From NCBI GenBank assembly GCA_036924285.1, contig JAYKYS010000004.1, positions 16,338,001-16,402,000 of the forward strand: a stretch of DNA of 64,000 nucleotides. The letters are read 5' to 3'. Position numbers and translations under genes: made by a program. The notes below the pieces were generated by a model. That model did no database searches. It was not told where the DNA came from and saw only the letters and a program-made list of their open reading frames with translations. Source of the stretch: Asterella californica. Taxonomy: Eukaryota; Streptophyta; Marchantiopsida; Marchantiales; Aytoniaceae. Of this stretch, positions 10,830 to 23,139 are shown one piece after another (the stretch's first letter is position 1; every line of letters starts with the position of its first letter).

Positions 10830-12121
10830 GAGAAGTTGTCGACTTCAAAAGAGGACTCGGCTGAGTTGTGATGGAGATCGTCATTCGGATGGTGGAGAAG
10901 ACGGTAATGCGACTCAGGCTCATGATTACCTTGGGAGAAGAGATGGCACAAGAGGTGTTGTTACAACCATTTCTTTTCATTTTATCTATGGTAGATTACT
11001 CACGAATGGAATTAGTGATGTTCGTACTCTTTTAGCGAATAGTTATTGCACAAAAATTAGAAGGGTAGAAAGAATAGTTACAAGATGGGGAAGTTACCAG
11101 TGTTTCATGGGAAGGACAATAAAGATGTAGAACCATTTGTACGAGACTTCAAAAGGGGTTGCATCAGAAACAACGTGAGAAGGAAGGAAGAATGGGTGTT
11201 GTTACTGCCAAAGTTTTTAGAAGATTTTGCTCTTACGTGATATGAAGACCGAGTGAAGAGCCAGACACCTGGTGCAGTTGAGGACACATGAGAGACGTTG
11301 AGTAATGCGTTCATCGAAGAATTTCTTCCAGAAGAGAGTTATGAGAAGCTCATGGTGGAGCTTACTCATTTGAAGCAACGGGACGACGAGAAAGTTTGGC
11401 AATATGTCGAAAGGGTGGATAAGTTGGAGCAACGGTTTCGGACAGTCCTACGGAAGAGTGGAGACAATGTGGAGTTAACGATGACGGGGATTGGAGCAGT
11501 GTTGATCAAGAACTTGGTGGGAGGGTTGAGGCCTTCAATTCAAACCCAAGTGAGGTACGAGAAGCCAGCAACCAAAGCGGAGGCCATCAAGATTGCGACA
11601 AATATGGAAGAGAGTTTGGATGAAAGAGATATCATCCAACCTCATCATGCTGCTCTGGTGTCAACTCCGACTCCTGGTGTAGCCACAACGATCGCACCTG
11701 CACCATCACAATTGGTGATTGCTTCAACGTCAGCTCCTACTCCAACGGTGGTGCCAAGACCGTTTGTCCCAACAACGATGTCTACTGCCACCTCTGATTT
11801 TCATGCCGAGTTGAAGAGCATCACCGATACTCTTGCGGATCTCAAGATAAACGTGGTGCAGTTACGAGAATGGAGGAACAAAGGTGGAGGAGGAGATCAA
11901 AGAGGTTATGACAACAATCCCAACTGAGGAAATCAAGGTAACTTTGGATGCAACCAAGGTAACTTTGGAGGAATCACTTGTTGGACGTGTGGGGTTCTCA
12001 TTTCCAGCGAAATTGTCTTAACAACGGAGCAAGAGGTGCCGAAACTGTCAGAATGAATGTGGGTGGAAGAAATCCATCACAAGGACGAGACAAGGGGGTG
12101 GCTACTATTGATGTCGTGTGA
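10830..12121 (+). pseudogene. Gag of element B
   Basis: From about 11090 the frame reads KLPVFHGKDNKDVEPFVRDF and LLPKFLEDFALT, interrupted by TGA at 11238 and 11289 where Trp is usual, then an open run 11298-11927 with FIEEFLPEESYEKLM, LVGGLRPSIQ and a Pro/Thr-rich linker. A CCHC knuckle (11979-12016, C-WT-C-GV-x-HFQRN-C) is recognisable but split by a one-base shift. This is the capsid/nucleocapsid of a Ty3-type element and directly precedes its pol. I see no 5' LTR upstream, so the element is 5'-truncated. Confidence 0.8.
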
Positions 12122-15100
12122 GATCCCATCTACGAGAAAGGAGAGAGTTCAAACTCTTCTCATGCACCGGTGGAGCTTTTAGCTCAAGAAAGGAAAAGAA
12201 CTCGATTTTCTGATGAACCGGTTTTCATGGAGGAGTCAGCTAGTAGAAGTACTCGTTCGAGTAATGTTTCGAGTACACCATGGGAGCCAAGAAGGAAGCT
12301 AGGGATGGCGGATTTCACCATTCAATCTTCCCAAGCGGGATATGATGTGGTTGAAGATGTGGGTGCTCAGAAAGCCAACATCACTGTTGGACAACTGATC
12401 ACACTTAATCCCAGCTTACGAAGAGAACTCAGAGGAGGACTGAGTTCTAAGAGAAGCAAGAAGAAGAAACCCAAGAGCAAGACATCAGAGTCAGTGGGAG
12501 TTGGTGTGGTGGATAGGCATGCTTCAAAGGTATGCACTAGGGCTTCAAAGATTGAAGTCCGGTTGAATGATCACTACGTCTCTGACGTATTGGTGGATGG
12601 AGGGTCGGCTGTAAACGCCATATCAGAGAGGTTGATGAAGAAGTTGAGGATGGAACCAACTCGTCCGGCTAGCATTGTCGTGGGGATGGCTAACAAGCAA
12701 CGGGTAAGACCTCTTGGTGTGTTAGAGAAGGTGGTCGTGTCTGTGATGGGAGTTCAAACATTGATGTCCTTTCAAGTGTTAAAGGACTCTAGTTATGATT
12801 TGCTCCTGGGTAGGCCTTGGTTGAGAGCTGTGCGCACCACTGATAGGTGGCACAAGGGATACTTACGGATTGGACCTAGAGATCATAGAGTGATAGTATC
12901 TCTCTCGGGTGTTGGAGTTATGACTTCTGACTCTGATAGACCCACTAGTGACTACTGGGAATCTGATACGGAGGATGATCAAAGTGTCTCAGAAGTAGAT
13001 ACCGGAGATACTTATGATCAAGAATCCTCGTCTGAGGACGAAGGATTTGATCGAGATGAATCATTACATCAGCTTAGTGCTATTGACTTGTTGTCTCGAC
13101 CAGCAGTGGAGAAAGATCATGACAAAGAAGAGTTGAGTGAGGCAGAGATTGTGAGAAGACTCTCTACCTTGAAGTCTGGTATCAATGTTACTCAAGAGGA
13201 GAAAAGTAGATTCCTAGATATATTTCGAAAATATATCCATGTGTTTGCTTTCAGCTACAAGGATTTGAAGGAGGTGACTCTCGAGACTCATCGAATCGAA
13301 TTGGAGGAAAACGCAAGACCAGTTCGACAGAAGCAGAGAAGGGTCAATCCTACAACAGCAATGATGGTCAAGGAGGAGATAGACAAGTTGAAGGAGGCGA
13401 GTTTCATCTATGAGGTGGAGAACTCAGAATGAGTTTCACCCATTGTGATTGTAAAGAAGAAGAATGATAAGCTGCGAGTGTGCATAGACTATAAGAAGTT
13501 GAATGCAGTTACCAAGAAGGATTATTATCCTCTACCATTTATAGATGAGATTTTGGAGGAAGTTGCTGGTCATGAGTGGTACAACTTTGGTGATGGTTAT
13601 AGTGGATATAACCAGATCAAGATAGCACAGGAGTACCAACAGTTGACTACTTTCACTACTCCTTGGGGAACATTTGCATTTCGGATGATGCCATTCGGAT
13701 TGTGTAATGCTCTGGCCACGTTTTAGAGGTTCATGAACAAGGTGTTTGAACCATTCATAGGAAAGTTTGTCCGTGATTTTATTGACGATTTTTGCGCGTA
13801 CGGACGAAAGGAGGATCACTTTGATCATGTGATCAAAGTTTTGCAGCGGTTGGAGCAAGCCAACACTTCTATAAATCCAGAGAAGTGCATCTTTGGCTGC
13901 GAAGAAGGTCTGCTGTTAGGGCACATCATTTCCAAGAATGGGATTGCGGTAGATCCTGAGAAGGTGAAGAAGATTGTGGATCTTTCATTTCCAATCAACT
14001 TAACAAAGTTGAGGCAGTTTCTTGGCATGGTTGGATATTATCGTAGATTTGTCTTTTCCTTCTCAAACAAAGCAATAGCTTTGACTATGTACATGAAGAA
14101 TGGAGTTGATTTTGACTTGATAGTGCATGATCAGAAGGCAAAGGAAGCATTTGAGGAGCTGAAAAAGGCATTAGTGACAGCTCCTATACTTGCTAAACAT
14201 GAGTAGAGTAAAGCATTTATTCTGTATACGGATGCCTCCAATGTAACAATCGGATGTACATTAAGTCAGCTAGATGGAGATGGGCATGATCATCCTATAG
14301 CTTATGCTAGTAGGCAGATGGTTCCAGCGGAGAAGAATTACTCCGTGACTGAACGAGAAGGATTAGCGGTGATCTTTGGATTGAAGAAATTTCGACACTA
14401 CTTGCTAGGAGGGAAATTTTCCATAGTCACAGATCACAAGGCTTTAAAGTATATCTTTAATAAGCCTAATGCCGAAGGTCGTATTGCTCGTTGAAAGATC
14501 CTTCTAACAGAATATGATTACGTGATCGAAGATAGACCGGGGAAAAAGTATGCAAATGCTGATCTTTTGTCGAAGGCTTATGATGATGAGGGAGAAGAAC
14601 CGTTTGATGATTCATTTCCAGACGAACATCTGATGACCATCACAAGCATTGAGGAGATACCGGACGAGTACAAGAAAATCTAGAATTTTCTTGCAGATGG
14701 CTCTTTTCCAAAAGGTATGCATACCTGAGAACGTAACGCGTTGATCAAGAGATGCAAACCTTACACCATAGTGGAGGAAATTCTATTTTATCAAGGAGCA
14801 GATGGGTTACTAAAGAGAGCAGTTGGTCAGAAGGAGGCATTCAAGCTAATGCACGAGTTTCACGACGGAACTGTTTGCGGAGGTCACTTTGCTGGTAAGA
14901 TAACAACCTTCAAGATTTTGGATGCGGGTTACCACTGGAGAGGGATTTTCAAAGAGTGTTTAGACTATTGCAAAACTTGCGACGTATGTCAAGCATTTGT
15001 CTGAAGTCTACTAGAACACCTCCTTTAAGATTAATTCCAGTATTAGGGCCGTTTGAGAAGTGGGGTATTGACTTTGTAGGTCCTCTTAATAAGACACATC

Positions 15101-15969
15101 GAGGCAATAGATACATTGTAGTCGTCATTGACTATTGTACCAAGTGGGTAGAGGCTAGACCTTTGAGAGAGACCAATGAAACAGAAGTCGGTAGATTCCT
15201 ATGGGAGAGGATCATCACAAGATTTGGATGTCTGTTAGAGTTGGTCTCGGATAGAGGAGGAGAGTTTGTAGGGAGCATGACTACTGCTATGCTACAACAC
15301 TTTTCTATCAAGCCACGAGTAACGACCTCATACAAACCAAATGCTAATGGTCTTGCGGAGAAGACCAATCTTACACTTTGTATGATGTTCGCCAAAGATG
15401 CTGGTATTGAGACTGCGAAACATACTTGGGATAAGAGGCTACATGCCATCTTATGGGAGTACCGAACGACAACAAAGACTTCTACTGGGTACTCTCCATT
15501 TCGACTGGTTTATTGAGTGGAGTCCAAGTTGCCGATCCAATTCGAATTGGATACTTTTCAAACTATTCAACGAAAGTTGAAGAGGTCGAGGGGAGAAGAC
15601 ATGGTCAGATCAAGAAGAGAGCAACTCATGGAGTTGGAAGAGACTCGAGCGATAGCAATGATCCGGATGGAACGAGCTCAGGCGTATCAAAAGAAGAGTT
15701 ACGACAAACGGTTGGGCAAGAGGGAGGTAAAATCTTTTCAAGTCGGAGATTGGGTAATGTTGTATGATGCTATTAGATTCAAGAGGGCTAGGAAGAAGTT
15801 TCTTCCTAGATATTTTGGTCCTTTTGTTGTAGATAAGGTGTGGAGCAACTTCACATATGACCTTCAGGAGTTGGGAGGAAAGAGATTCGATCGGGTCAAC
15901 CATGACAAGTTGAAGCTGTGTCATCGACGAAAGTTTTCTCTTCACTCCGAGGACGGAGCGAAAATTTAG
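12122..15969 (+). pseudogene. Pol of element B: protease, RT, RNase H, integrase
   Basis: Protease is present in 12170-13432: VLVDGGSAVNAI (catalytic Asp at residue 143, in the DGGS form) and LLLGRPWL. RT follows: VSPIVIVKKKN, DGYSGYNQI, MMPFGLCNA and IDDF (13781-13792). RNase H has YTDAS (about 14225). Integrase has an HHCC zinc finger (14850-15000), WGIDFVGP, LVSDRGGEF and NGLAEKTN, then a C-terminal GDWVMLYD domain. I see no chromodomain. Stops at 13430 (TGA, expected Trp), 13724 (TAG, expected Gln), 14204, 14492 (TGA, expected Trp), 14682, 14727, 15001 and 15514 break the polyprotein, so it is inactive. Domain order PR-RT-RH-INT is that of Ty3/gypsy. Confidence 0.93.
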
Positions 15970-15982
15970 TCTGGGGGTAAAA
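15970..15982 (+). other. Polypurine tract of element B
   Basis: TCTGGGGGTAAAA lies immediately before TGTAACGACC. A G-rich tract one base or so before TG is where plus-strand DNA synthesis of Ty3 elements is primed; it fixes the left end of the 3' LTR. Confidence 0.8.
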
Positions 15983-16908
15983 TGTAACGACCTATGTTAC
16001 ACATAGGAAGTTTATCTATTAGTAAGGTATTTAGTTATAACTAAGTGGTGAGAATGTTTATTTGCTGCCAAAGTACTTTAAGGAGGTATTAAGTTAGTCA
16101 TGATTAGCTAAAAGTTAGTTATGGTTAAACTTAGCTGTACTTTTGGCAGAATTCAGATATTTGCTAAAGAGTGAGCACTACTATCTTGTCATCTTGTCTA
16201 AAAAGTAGAAAGGAGGTGGAAAGTATCCCTTATCTCCTTTTTGACTTGATATTAGTGGTTGGATTAAAGTTGAGTACTTTGTGGGCATTAAAAACAAGAA
16301 GAGATTCCACATGTTTCCTTTTTAGTGGGTCCTAGTGTAGAGGGGGGATGGAAATTCGAGATTCCTTGAGAATATTCTAGAATCCTTCTAGAAGTTGTTG
16401 ACTTTGAAAGAATAAGCCCATGTGAAAAGGTAAAAAGCTCATGTGATTAATGCTTTTATCTTAAGTAATATCTTAGTAAAACCCGGTAAAAGTAGTTACG
16501 GCTGAGTTACCGGAGAGTACCAAAGTAAAAACCTAGAATGTATAAATAGAGGAGTAGATAAGAGCTCCTCATCCTTGTTTTCACATTGTCGTAATGACAA
16601 CTTGAGTAATATAGAGAGTGTGGGATATTTTTAACATGTGAGAACTTGAGAGACGTCGTTAGAATGGAGGATTTTAGTTGATGTGTTTAAGGAGATTTTT
16701 AGTTGATAAGTTTGCGGGTGTATGAATGAGTGAACTTAGCATTTTTCTCTTCCAGATTCATGGTGTGCTTCCATCAAAGCCATCAGAGATGATCCCTGAG
16801 TGAGAGATAGGCTCGACATTTGTAGATTCATCGGTGGTGATCGTGGAGGTTGAGAGATCAAGGGGTAGTTGATCGATGAGATCGTGGAGGGTTTACAGAT
16901 CAAAGCAG
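15983..16908 (+). repeat. 3' LTR of element B
   Basis: It begins TGTAACGACCTATG right after the PPT. The first ~510 bp recur inverted at 22632-23139, ending there exactly with the complement of TGTAACGAC, which confirms the left boundary. It contains a TATA box at 16541. The right end is placed only approximately, just before protease coding sequence of element C resumes at about 16916. I did not find a matching 5' LTR before the gag. Confidence 0.75.
16541..16548 (+). promoter_or_regulatory. TATA box in LTR of element B
   Basis: TATAAATA in a suitable place within the LTR, followed by CTCATCCTTG-type sequence that could hold the start of transcription. Predicted U3/R boundary about 16570-16580. 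Confidence 0.5.
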
Positions 16909-16915
16909 ACGAAGA

Positions 16916-19900
16916 CCTTTGGGCGTACTACGAGATATTCCTACGACAATCGGTGGGATAATCTTCAAACTTACTTACATAGTACTGAGACCATTGGTTA
17001 AATCTGGCTATGGAGTGCTTATAGGCAGGCCTTGGCTATATGGTGCTAAGGTAATCACTGACTGGTATAAGCAGAAGTTATCCTTTAATGACCCAATGAA
17101 ACCCACGGATAAGGGTGTCTTTGTAAGTTGGAAGAAGGTGTCACACCAGGGCGAAACATCTTCGACAGATTCAGGGTACACTTCGGACGAAGACTCTTCA
17201 TCTTCGAGCACTAGTTCAGAGAATGAAAGATCAAGACCCTACATAGTTGTGAACTACTTGCAATGTTATGAGATAGAAGAAGAAGAAGAGTGCGAAGGGC
17301 CTGAGGAAGAATAGCAATCACAGTTGGGACAGGGAAGTTCAGAGATAAGTCACACCAAAGGAATGGTACTGAAGTCAGCAACAGTGGATTTGGTCCTCGA
17401 AGAAGGGAAAGTCTTGAAGATCACAGCGAAGCTACAAGGAGTAGAATTGGAGACGTACCACGACATGTTAACTTACTACCAGGATGTCTTCGCCTGGAAG
17501 ATAGAAGACATGAAGGGTATTCCTGCGAAGTGGGGTCAACATCGAATTGACCTGTTGGAAAAATCTGTACTTGTGAGACAAAGGCAATATCGGCTAAACC
17601 CAAAATACTCTCTTCTAGTCAAGGATGAAATTGATAAATATTTAAGTGCTGGAATTATCTTTCCTGTCCTTAGCAGTGAATGGGTATCACTTATAATGAT
17701 AGTACCCAAAAAGAAGACTGGTAAAATTAGAGTTGTCAAGATTTTTGAAAACTGAATGCAGCAACCAGGAAAGATCATCATCCCTTACCTTTTACAGATT
17801 CTATTTTGGATAGGGTAGCTGGTCATGAGTGCTATAGTTTTCTCGATGGATTTTCAGGATATAATCAGGTATCTATCAGAAAAGAAGAAAAAGACAAGAC
17901 TATTTTTACCACTGACCGGGGTACTTTTGCTTATCACAAGATGCCTTTCGGTTTGTGTAACGCTCCTGCCACATTTCAGAGAATGATGACAAACATTTTC
18001 CAGGAATATCTTAGGAAGTTCTTAGAAATTTTTATAGATGAATTTTGTGTTTTTGGTCCAAGGGAAGAACATATAAATTCCTTGGCTATAGTTTTTCAGC
18101 GTTGTAGAGATGCTCAGTTAGCATTATACCCAGAAAAGTGTTTCTTCGTCATGACAGAAGGTCTTTTATTAGGACATAGAGTCTCGCAGCGAGGCATTGA
18201 AGTAGACATAGACAAAGTTCAAGTTATAGTAGCTTTGGATCCTCCCTCAAATGTTAGCGAGTTGCGGGGATTTTTAGGACATGTGGGTTACTATCGGAGG
18301 TTTATCAAAAACTATGCAATCCTGGCAGCACCACTAACCGAATTGTTGAAGAAGACTACTGAGTACATCTGACAGGAACAGAGACAGAACGCTTTTGAAA
18401 CGCTGAAGACGAAGTTGATTGAAGCTCTAGTCATGAAGGCACCAGACTGGAGTCTACCCTTTCAAGTATATGTGGATACTTCAGCATTCGCTATTGGAGT
18501 AGTACTGAGTCAGAAAGACAGTGAAAAGAGGGACCACCCGATTTACTACGCGAGTAGACAGTTGTCTGCTGCAGAGAAGAACTATTCTACTACGGAGCGG
18601 GAAGCACTAGGGATGGTGTATTCTGTCAGAAAATTTCGACACTACTTGTTGGGATGCGAGTTTGTATTCTACGTGGATCACTATGCTTTAAACATCTGGT
18701 GCAAAAATCTGATTTGTCGGGAAGGATAGCAAGATGGATGTTGTTATTGCAGGAGTTCAAATTCACAGTTCAAACTCGAGCAGGAAAACATCATGAGAAT
18801 GCAGACTACTTGTCTCGGTTGAGGACAGGAGAGCGTCAAGATAACGTAGCAGATGACTTCCCAGATGAAGAACTTTTTCAGCTTACGGTAACTCTCACAA
18901 GCAGGTATCATGAGATATATAGATATCTGTATACATTGCAGTGTCCCGAGGGAATGGATGTGGAACAGCGCACGGTGTTCGTACACAAAGTCGGACCGTA
19001 CGAGCTGAAGAGTGGTATTCTGTTCAAAAAAGGGACCGATGATGAACTACGAAGATGTCTGGAAGAAGAAGAAGTAGGAAGAGTGGTGGATGCCATGCAT
19101 TCCGAATCAGCAGGAGGACACTATGCCCTTCGCAACACAGTGAAGAAGATCTTAGATGCAGGATATTGGTGGCCCACCATGTACAAAGATGTGCAAGCGA
19201 TCATTAAAAGGTGTGACAGTTGTCAACGAGTAGGTAAGCCTACTCGAACTACTCAATGGTCACTCCATCCTATCTTACTTCTTGCACCATTCGAGAAGTG
19301 GGGAATTGACTTTGTGGGACCTATTCAACCAGCAACAAAGAAGACACGAAGAAATACATATTGGTTGCTACAGATTATGCAACCAAGTGGGTGGAAGCTG
19401 AAGCAACAAAGAAAGATGATGTGATAACAGTGGCAGCGTTTCTACACAAGAATATCATCACCAGGTTTGGATGTCCATTGGAACTGGTGAGTGATTGGGG
19501 CACACACTTTTTGAATAACACCATAGAGGCACTGATAGAGTACTTTCAGATCAAGCATCGAAAGACTACTCCGTATAATCCTAAGACGAATGGACTTACT
19601 GAGAAAGCAATGGATTACTGTGTAAAATTCTGAACAAAGTGACTGTCAATCATGCCTATGATTGGGACACCAAGTTGGATGCAGCGTTGTGGGCATTCAG
19701 AAATACAAAGAAGATAACAACACGACAGACGCCGTTCTTCTTAGCGTATGGAATGCATCCCATTATGCCTATTGAGTTCGAAACCCCTACTTACAGGATT
19801 CTGTCACAGGATAGACTGTCTGCAGAAGATAGTCAGCTCATCAGATTGCAAAGTCTGATAGCACTAGAAGAAAATCTGAGGCATCTCTAGAGTTAACTAA

Positions 19901-20150
19901 GGACATACAAGAGAAGCGGAAGGAGGTATATGATAAGAGGTTGAGGAAAGTAGAAGTAAACGACGGAGACTTAGTCTTACTATATGATAGTAGACATATT
20001 AAGTTTCCAAGGAAGTTACAGCTGCGATGGATGGGACCATACATAATCTCACAATGTTTTGGCAATGGTTCAGTCCAACTCAAAGACCTGGAAGGAAACC
20101 TCTTTGCTACCCGAGTAAATGGAGGAAGAATCAAGCGGTACTACAGCTGA
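16916..20150 (+). pseudogene. Pol of element C: protease C-terminus to integrase
   Basis: It opens inside protease (RPLGVLRDIPTTIGG, VLIGRPWL), then a Ser/Asp/Glu-rich spacer, RT (QDVFAWKIEDMKGIP, SEWVSLIMIVPKKKTGK, DGFSGYNQV, MPFGLCNAPATF, FIDEF at 18031-18045), RNase H (DTSAFAIG, YSTTERE), integrase zinc finger (HYALRNTVKKI, CDSCQ), WGIDFVGP, LVSDWGTHF, NGLTEKAM and a C-terminal GDLVLLYDSRHIKF domain. Breaks: TAG at 17312, a frameshift plus TGA near 17745, TGA at 18370 (expected Trp), and frameshifts near 18660, 19360, 19630 and 19880. The second catalytic Asp of RT is Glu (IDEF). The N-terminal part and gag are missing; LTR B abuts on the left. Confidence 0.92.
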
Positions 20151-20176
20151 AGTGTTCGCGAGGTCGCTTCACAATT

Positions 20177-20189
20177 GAAAGGGGGAGTA
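20177..20189 (+). other. Polypurine tract of element C
   Basis: GAAAGGGGGAGTA directly precedes TGTGAAGCC. It lies 27 bp after the last pol stop and fixes the start of the adjoining LTR. Confidence 0.8.
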
Positions 20190-20760
20190 TGTGAAGCCTT
20201 GGATTTCCACTTTGTTAAGAAATTTTTTGTTTTTGATAAGTAAAACAATAGAATAGTTAGTATAGATGATAGATCGGATAGATTCAGTGTAGAATAAGAT
20301 TTCTTCGCCAAAGAATGATGCTGAGTAGAAATACAGGAGTTATGAAAAGTATATCTTTGAGAGGATAACTTGGTTGTATTCTACGGACGAAGAGCTTTCC
20401 AGGGATACCTCATTTACTGAGAACAGACGTCGGACGACGAAGTTATGGCCTTGGAAAGAAGAACCAAAATGGGACAGGAGTTAACGCAACTTCGCGCGCC
20501 GCGGGACAGGAGGACTTTGCACGTGAGAAGGCGAAAGAAAAAGCTATAAGTAGAGTCAAAATCTAATTCATTTCACTATCTCCGCTTTTGGGTTTCTTGT
20601 AGCGCTCCGAAACTATCAGCGCGAGAGAAGCTCGAAGACTATCTTCGGCGAAGCTTACCTTCTAGGGTTTTGTGTGGAGAAGTAGCGAAGTAGTTCTGTC
20701 TTCGATGAAGTCTAACTGCCCACGTTCAGAACCGAGTGAGGAAGCCCCGTAATCGTGTAA
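20190..20760 (+). repeat. LTR following element C (right end uncertain)
   Basis: It starts TGTGAAGCCTTGG after the PPT. A TATA-like TATAAG lies at 20545-20550 and pyrimidine-rich sequence follows. No second copy is visible in the window, so the right end is only estimated from where the accessory reading frame begins. CGAAG/CTTCG words become frequent from about 20380 on, inside the LTR. Confidence 0.55.
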
Positions 20761-20801
20761 CGCGAAGGAACTTCGAGACTTCGGTGTGGATGAGAGGGAT
20801 G

Positions 20802-22508
20802 TAGACGGCTAAGAGGCCGAAGCTGAAGACCATAGCGACGAAGTGGCCACACTTCAGTCCGTATCGAGAGCGATTGGAGGAGATGGGAATGTCTTTCCTA
20901 TTGGAGAACTGGGGAGTGATTTCTTCAGACCTAATGCAGGAGATCCTCATCTGCAAGGGACACGCTTCGGATGATCTTCGGACGAGGTCACACAACTGGA
21001 CGTTGAACCATTGGAACTACGCGTTGAGGATCGACGATGCCGAAAGACCAGGTGACTTGATATACGATAGCACTTGTAAGCCATCTTCGGACGAAGTGCC
21101 GAAGTACAGCGATCTGTTCTCAACGTCACCCGTAGGATCAAACGGATTCAAAGTGCATAGTTACATCGATCCTTTCAAGAGGGATGTCGCGATCGCCCTC
21201 AACACAATCTTCAAACCACAACGCACTCCGTATCTGGCCAATTGGCAGATACACTTCATCGAGCAGATCTTCGGAGGTAGGAAGGCATATTGGACGAAGA
21301 TCTTTCACGAGCACGTTCAGAAGATGTATGCCAACTTCGAAGACGGAGGATATACTTACTTCGCGGCGTTTACAGTATTCTTCTATCGAGGAATGAAGTT
21401 GTTGTCTCCAGAAGAAGAGGAGAAGTTCGACCGAAGGACGATATCTGAGGATGAGCGTGTAATGGAGCCGACTCCTCGGAGAGAAGAATTGGCAACTCCG
21501 ATGACCTCGTCGGGACCTAGTACCCGAGTCAAGAGGAAGATGACAGAGGCAGGAACATCGGGAGGTGCGACTTCTCGACGGAAGAAGAAAGCGAAGAGGA
21601 CGACCATGACTTCGGACGAAGGAGCCGAAGATGTGCAGACTCCGACACGATCGTCTTCGGTGGAGATTGTAGGAGAGAAAGCTCATGGAGAAAGTCAACC
21701 GACTAGGGATCAGGAGGAGTTCGTCATCAGACGAGTACCTTCGGGAACCACAATTCGAGAAGCTCCTTCGGAACCGACTCGTCCTACGCCGTGATCTGAC
21801 AAGGCCACAACTTCGGGCCGCGAGATCAAAATATAGGGAAGGAACTACGGATGTTCGAGAGGACATTGGAGTTTCTCAGTGCCACGGCATTACCCATTTT
21901 GGCAGAGTTGGACATGCAGCGGCATGTATACGAGAACGAGACGAAGGTACCTTTTATCCTTGAGTGACCTTCTTACCGCTGTGCACTTCAGGCGATAGGG
22001 ATGGCTTACTGAGAAGGATGATCTAACGAAGAAGCTCGAAGACTCTTCGGCCGAAGTTGCGAAGTTGATTGCAGAGCGAGACGTTTTGGTGGTTGCGAGA
22101 TCAGAGGATCAGGTGAAGGCTTCGAAGGAGATACAAGACTGGCAAGCGAAGTTGAACCTGATGACTTTGCGATTTCATGACATGAAGTCGGAGAAGGAGG
22201 CTTTGTTGGAACAGTTGGCTACCAAGGATGAGGAGTTAGCCAAGACAGAGAAAGCGAAGGAGATGGCTGAGACGAAGATCGAAGAACTTCGAACGAAGGC
22301 GGATGAGATTGCAACGACATACTTCGCCACCGAGCTCAACGCGACAGAAACGAAGCTACTCCAGCGTCTTCGAGCAGAGTTGACGATAACGTCAGATCCT
22401 TCGGTGAAGAGTAGGATAGTTAGACTAGCAGAAAGGATTATCCGAGATTTGAAGGAGCTTAAGGAGACAATTAAGTTCACGTTAGCCAGTATAGAACACA
22501 TGTTATAG
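20802..22508 (+). pseudogene. Accessory protein homologous to the one at 153-1762
   Basis: The open frame runs from an in-frame stop near 20810 to 21794; the first ATG is at 20883, though protein-like sequence (KWPHFSPYRERLEE) precedes it. Motifs GFKVHSYIDPFKR, TPYLANWQ, FIEQIF, AYW and HEHVQ occur in the same order as GWKIESY, TRYLGDQ, FLEAVW, IYW and HNYVQ at the left edge. A Lys/Arg/Ser/Thr-rich middle follows. After a break at about 21795-22015 a second frame (22065-22508, open from about 22010) is a long coiled coil. The sequence is crowded with CGAAG/CTTCG. Function unknown; I infer a retroelement accessory ORF adjacent to an LTR. Confidence 0.6.
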
Positions 22509-22631
22509 TTAGGTAGAGTAGATACTACGGTTCTGCCAAGTAGGGGGACGTGATCATGTGGTCTAGATGTGATCATCTTTTGTAGGAAATGAGATCCGCC
22601 ATCTTAGGGCGAAGGGCTATATAAGCGATAT

Positions 22632-23139
22632 TTTTACCGGGTTTTACTAAGATATTACTTAAGATAAAAGCATTAATCACATGGGTTTCTTACTTTTTCA
22701 CATGGGCTTATTTCTTCAAAGTCAACAACTTCTAGAAGGATTCTGTAATATTTTCAAGGAATCTCGAATTTCCACCCCCCCTCTACACTAAGACCCACTA
22801 AAAAGGAGACATGTGAAATCTCTTCTTGTTTTTAATGCCCACAAAGTCCACAACTTTAATCCAACCACTAATATCAAGTCAAAAAGGAGACAAGGAATAT
22901 TTTCCACCTCCTTTCTACATTTTAGACAAGATGACAAGATAGTAGTGCTCACTCTTTAGCAAATATCTGATTTCTGTAAAAAATATAGCTAAGTTTAATT
23001 ATAATTAATTTTAGCTAGCCATGACTAACTTGATATCTCTTTAAAGTACTTGGGCATCAAATAAACATTCTCCACACTTAGCTATAACTAAACATCTTAC
23101 TAATAGATAAAGTTCCTAGGTGTAACATAAGTCGTTACA
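22632..23139 (-). repeat. Inverted partial LTR of the element B family
   Basis: On the minus strand, from 23139, the sequence begins TGTAACGACTTATGTTACACC and follows the element B 3' LTR for about 510 bp, with scattered substitutions, to ACCCGGTAAAA (22632), where similarity ends. The TATA-containing part is missing. It is a truncated solo LTR or the remnant of a second, oppositely oriented copy. Confidence 0.85.

Noticed and set aside
13818..13839. Perfect 10-bp inverted repeat with 2-nt spacer in element B RT
   Set aside because: It falls in well-conserved RT coding sequence and is explained by the codons.
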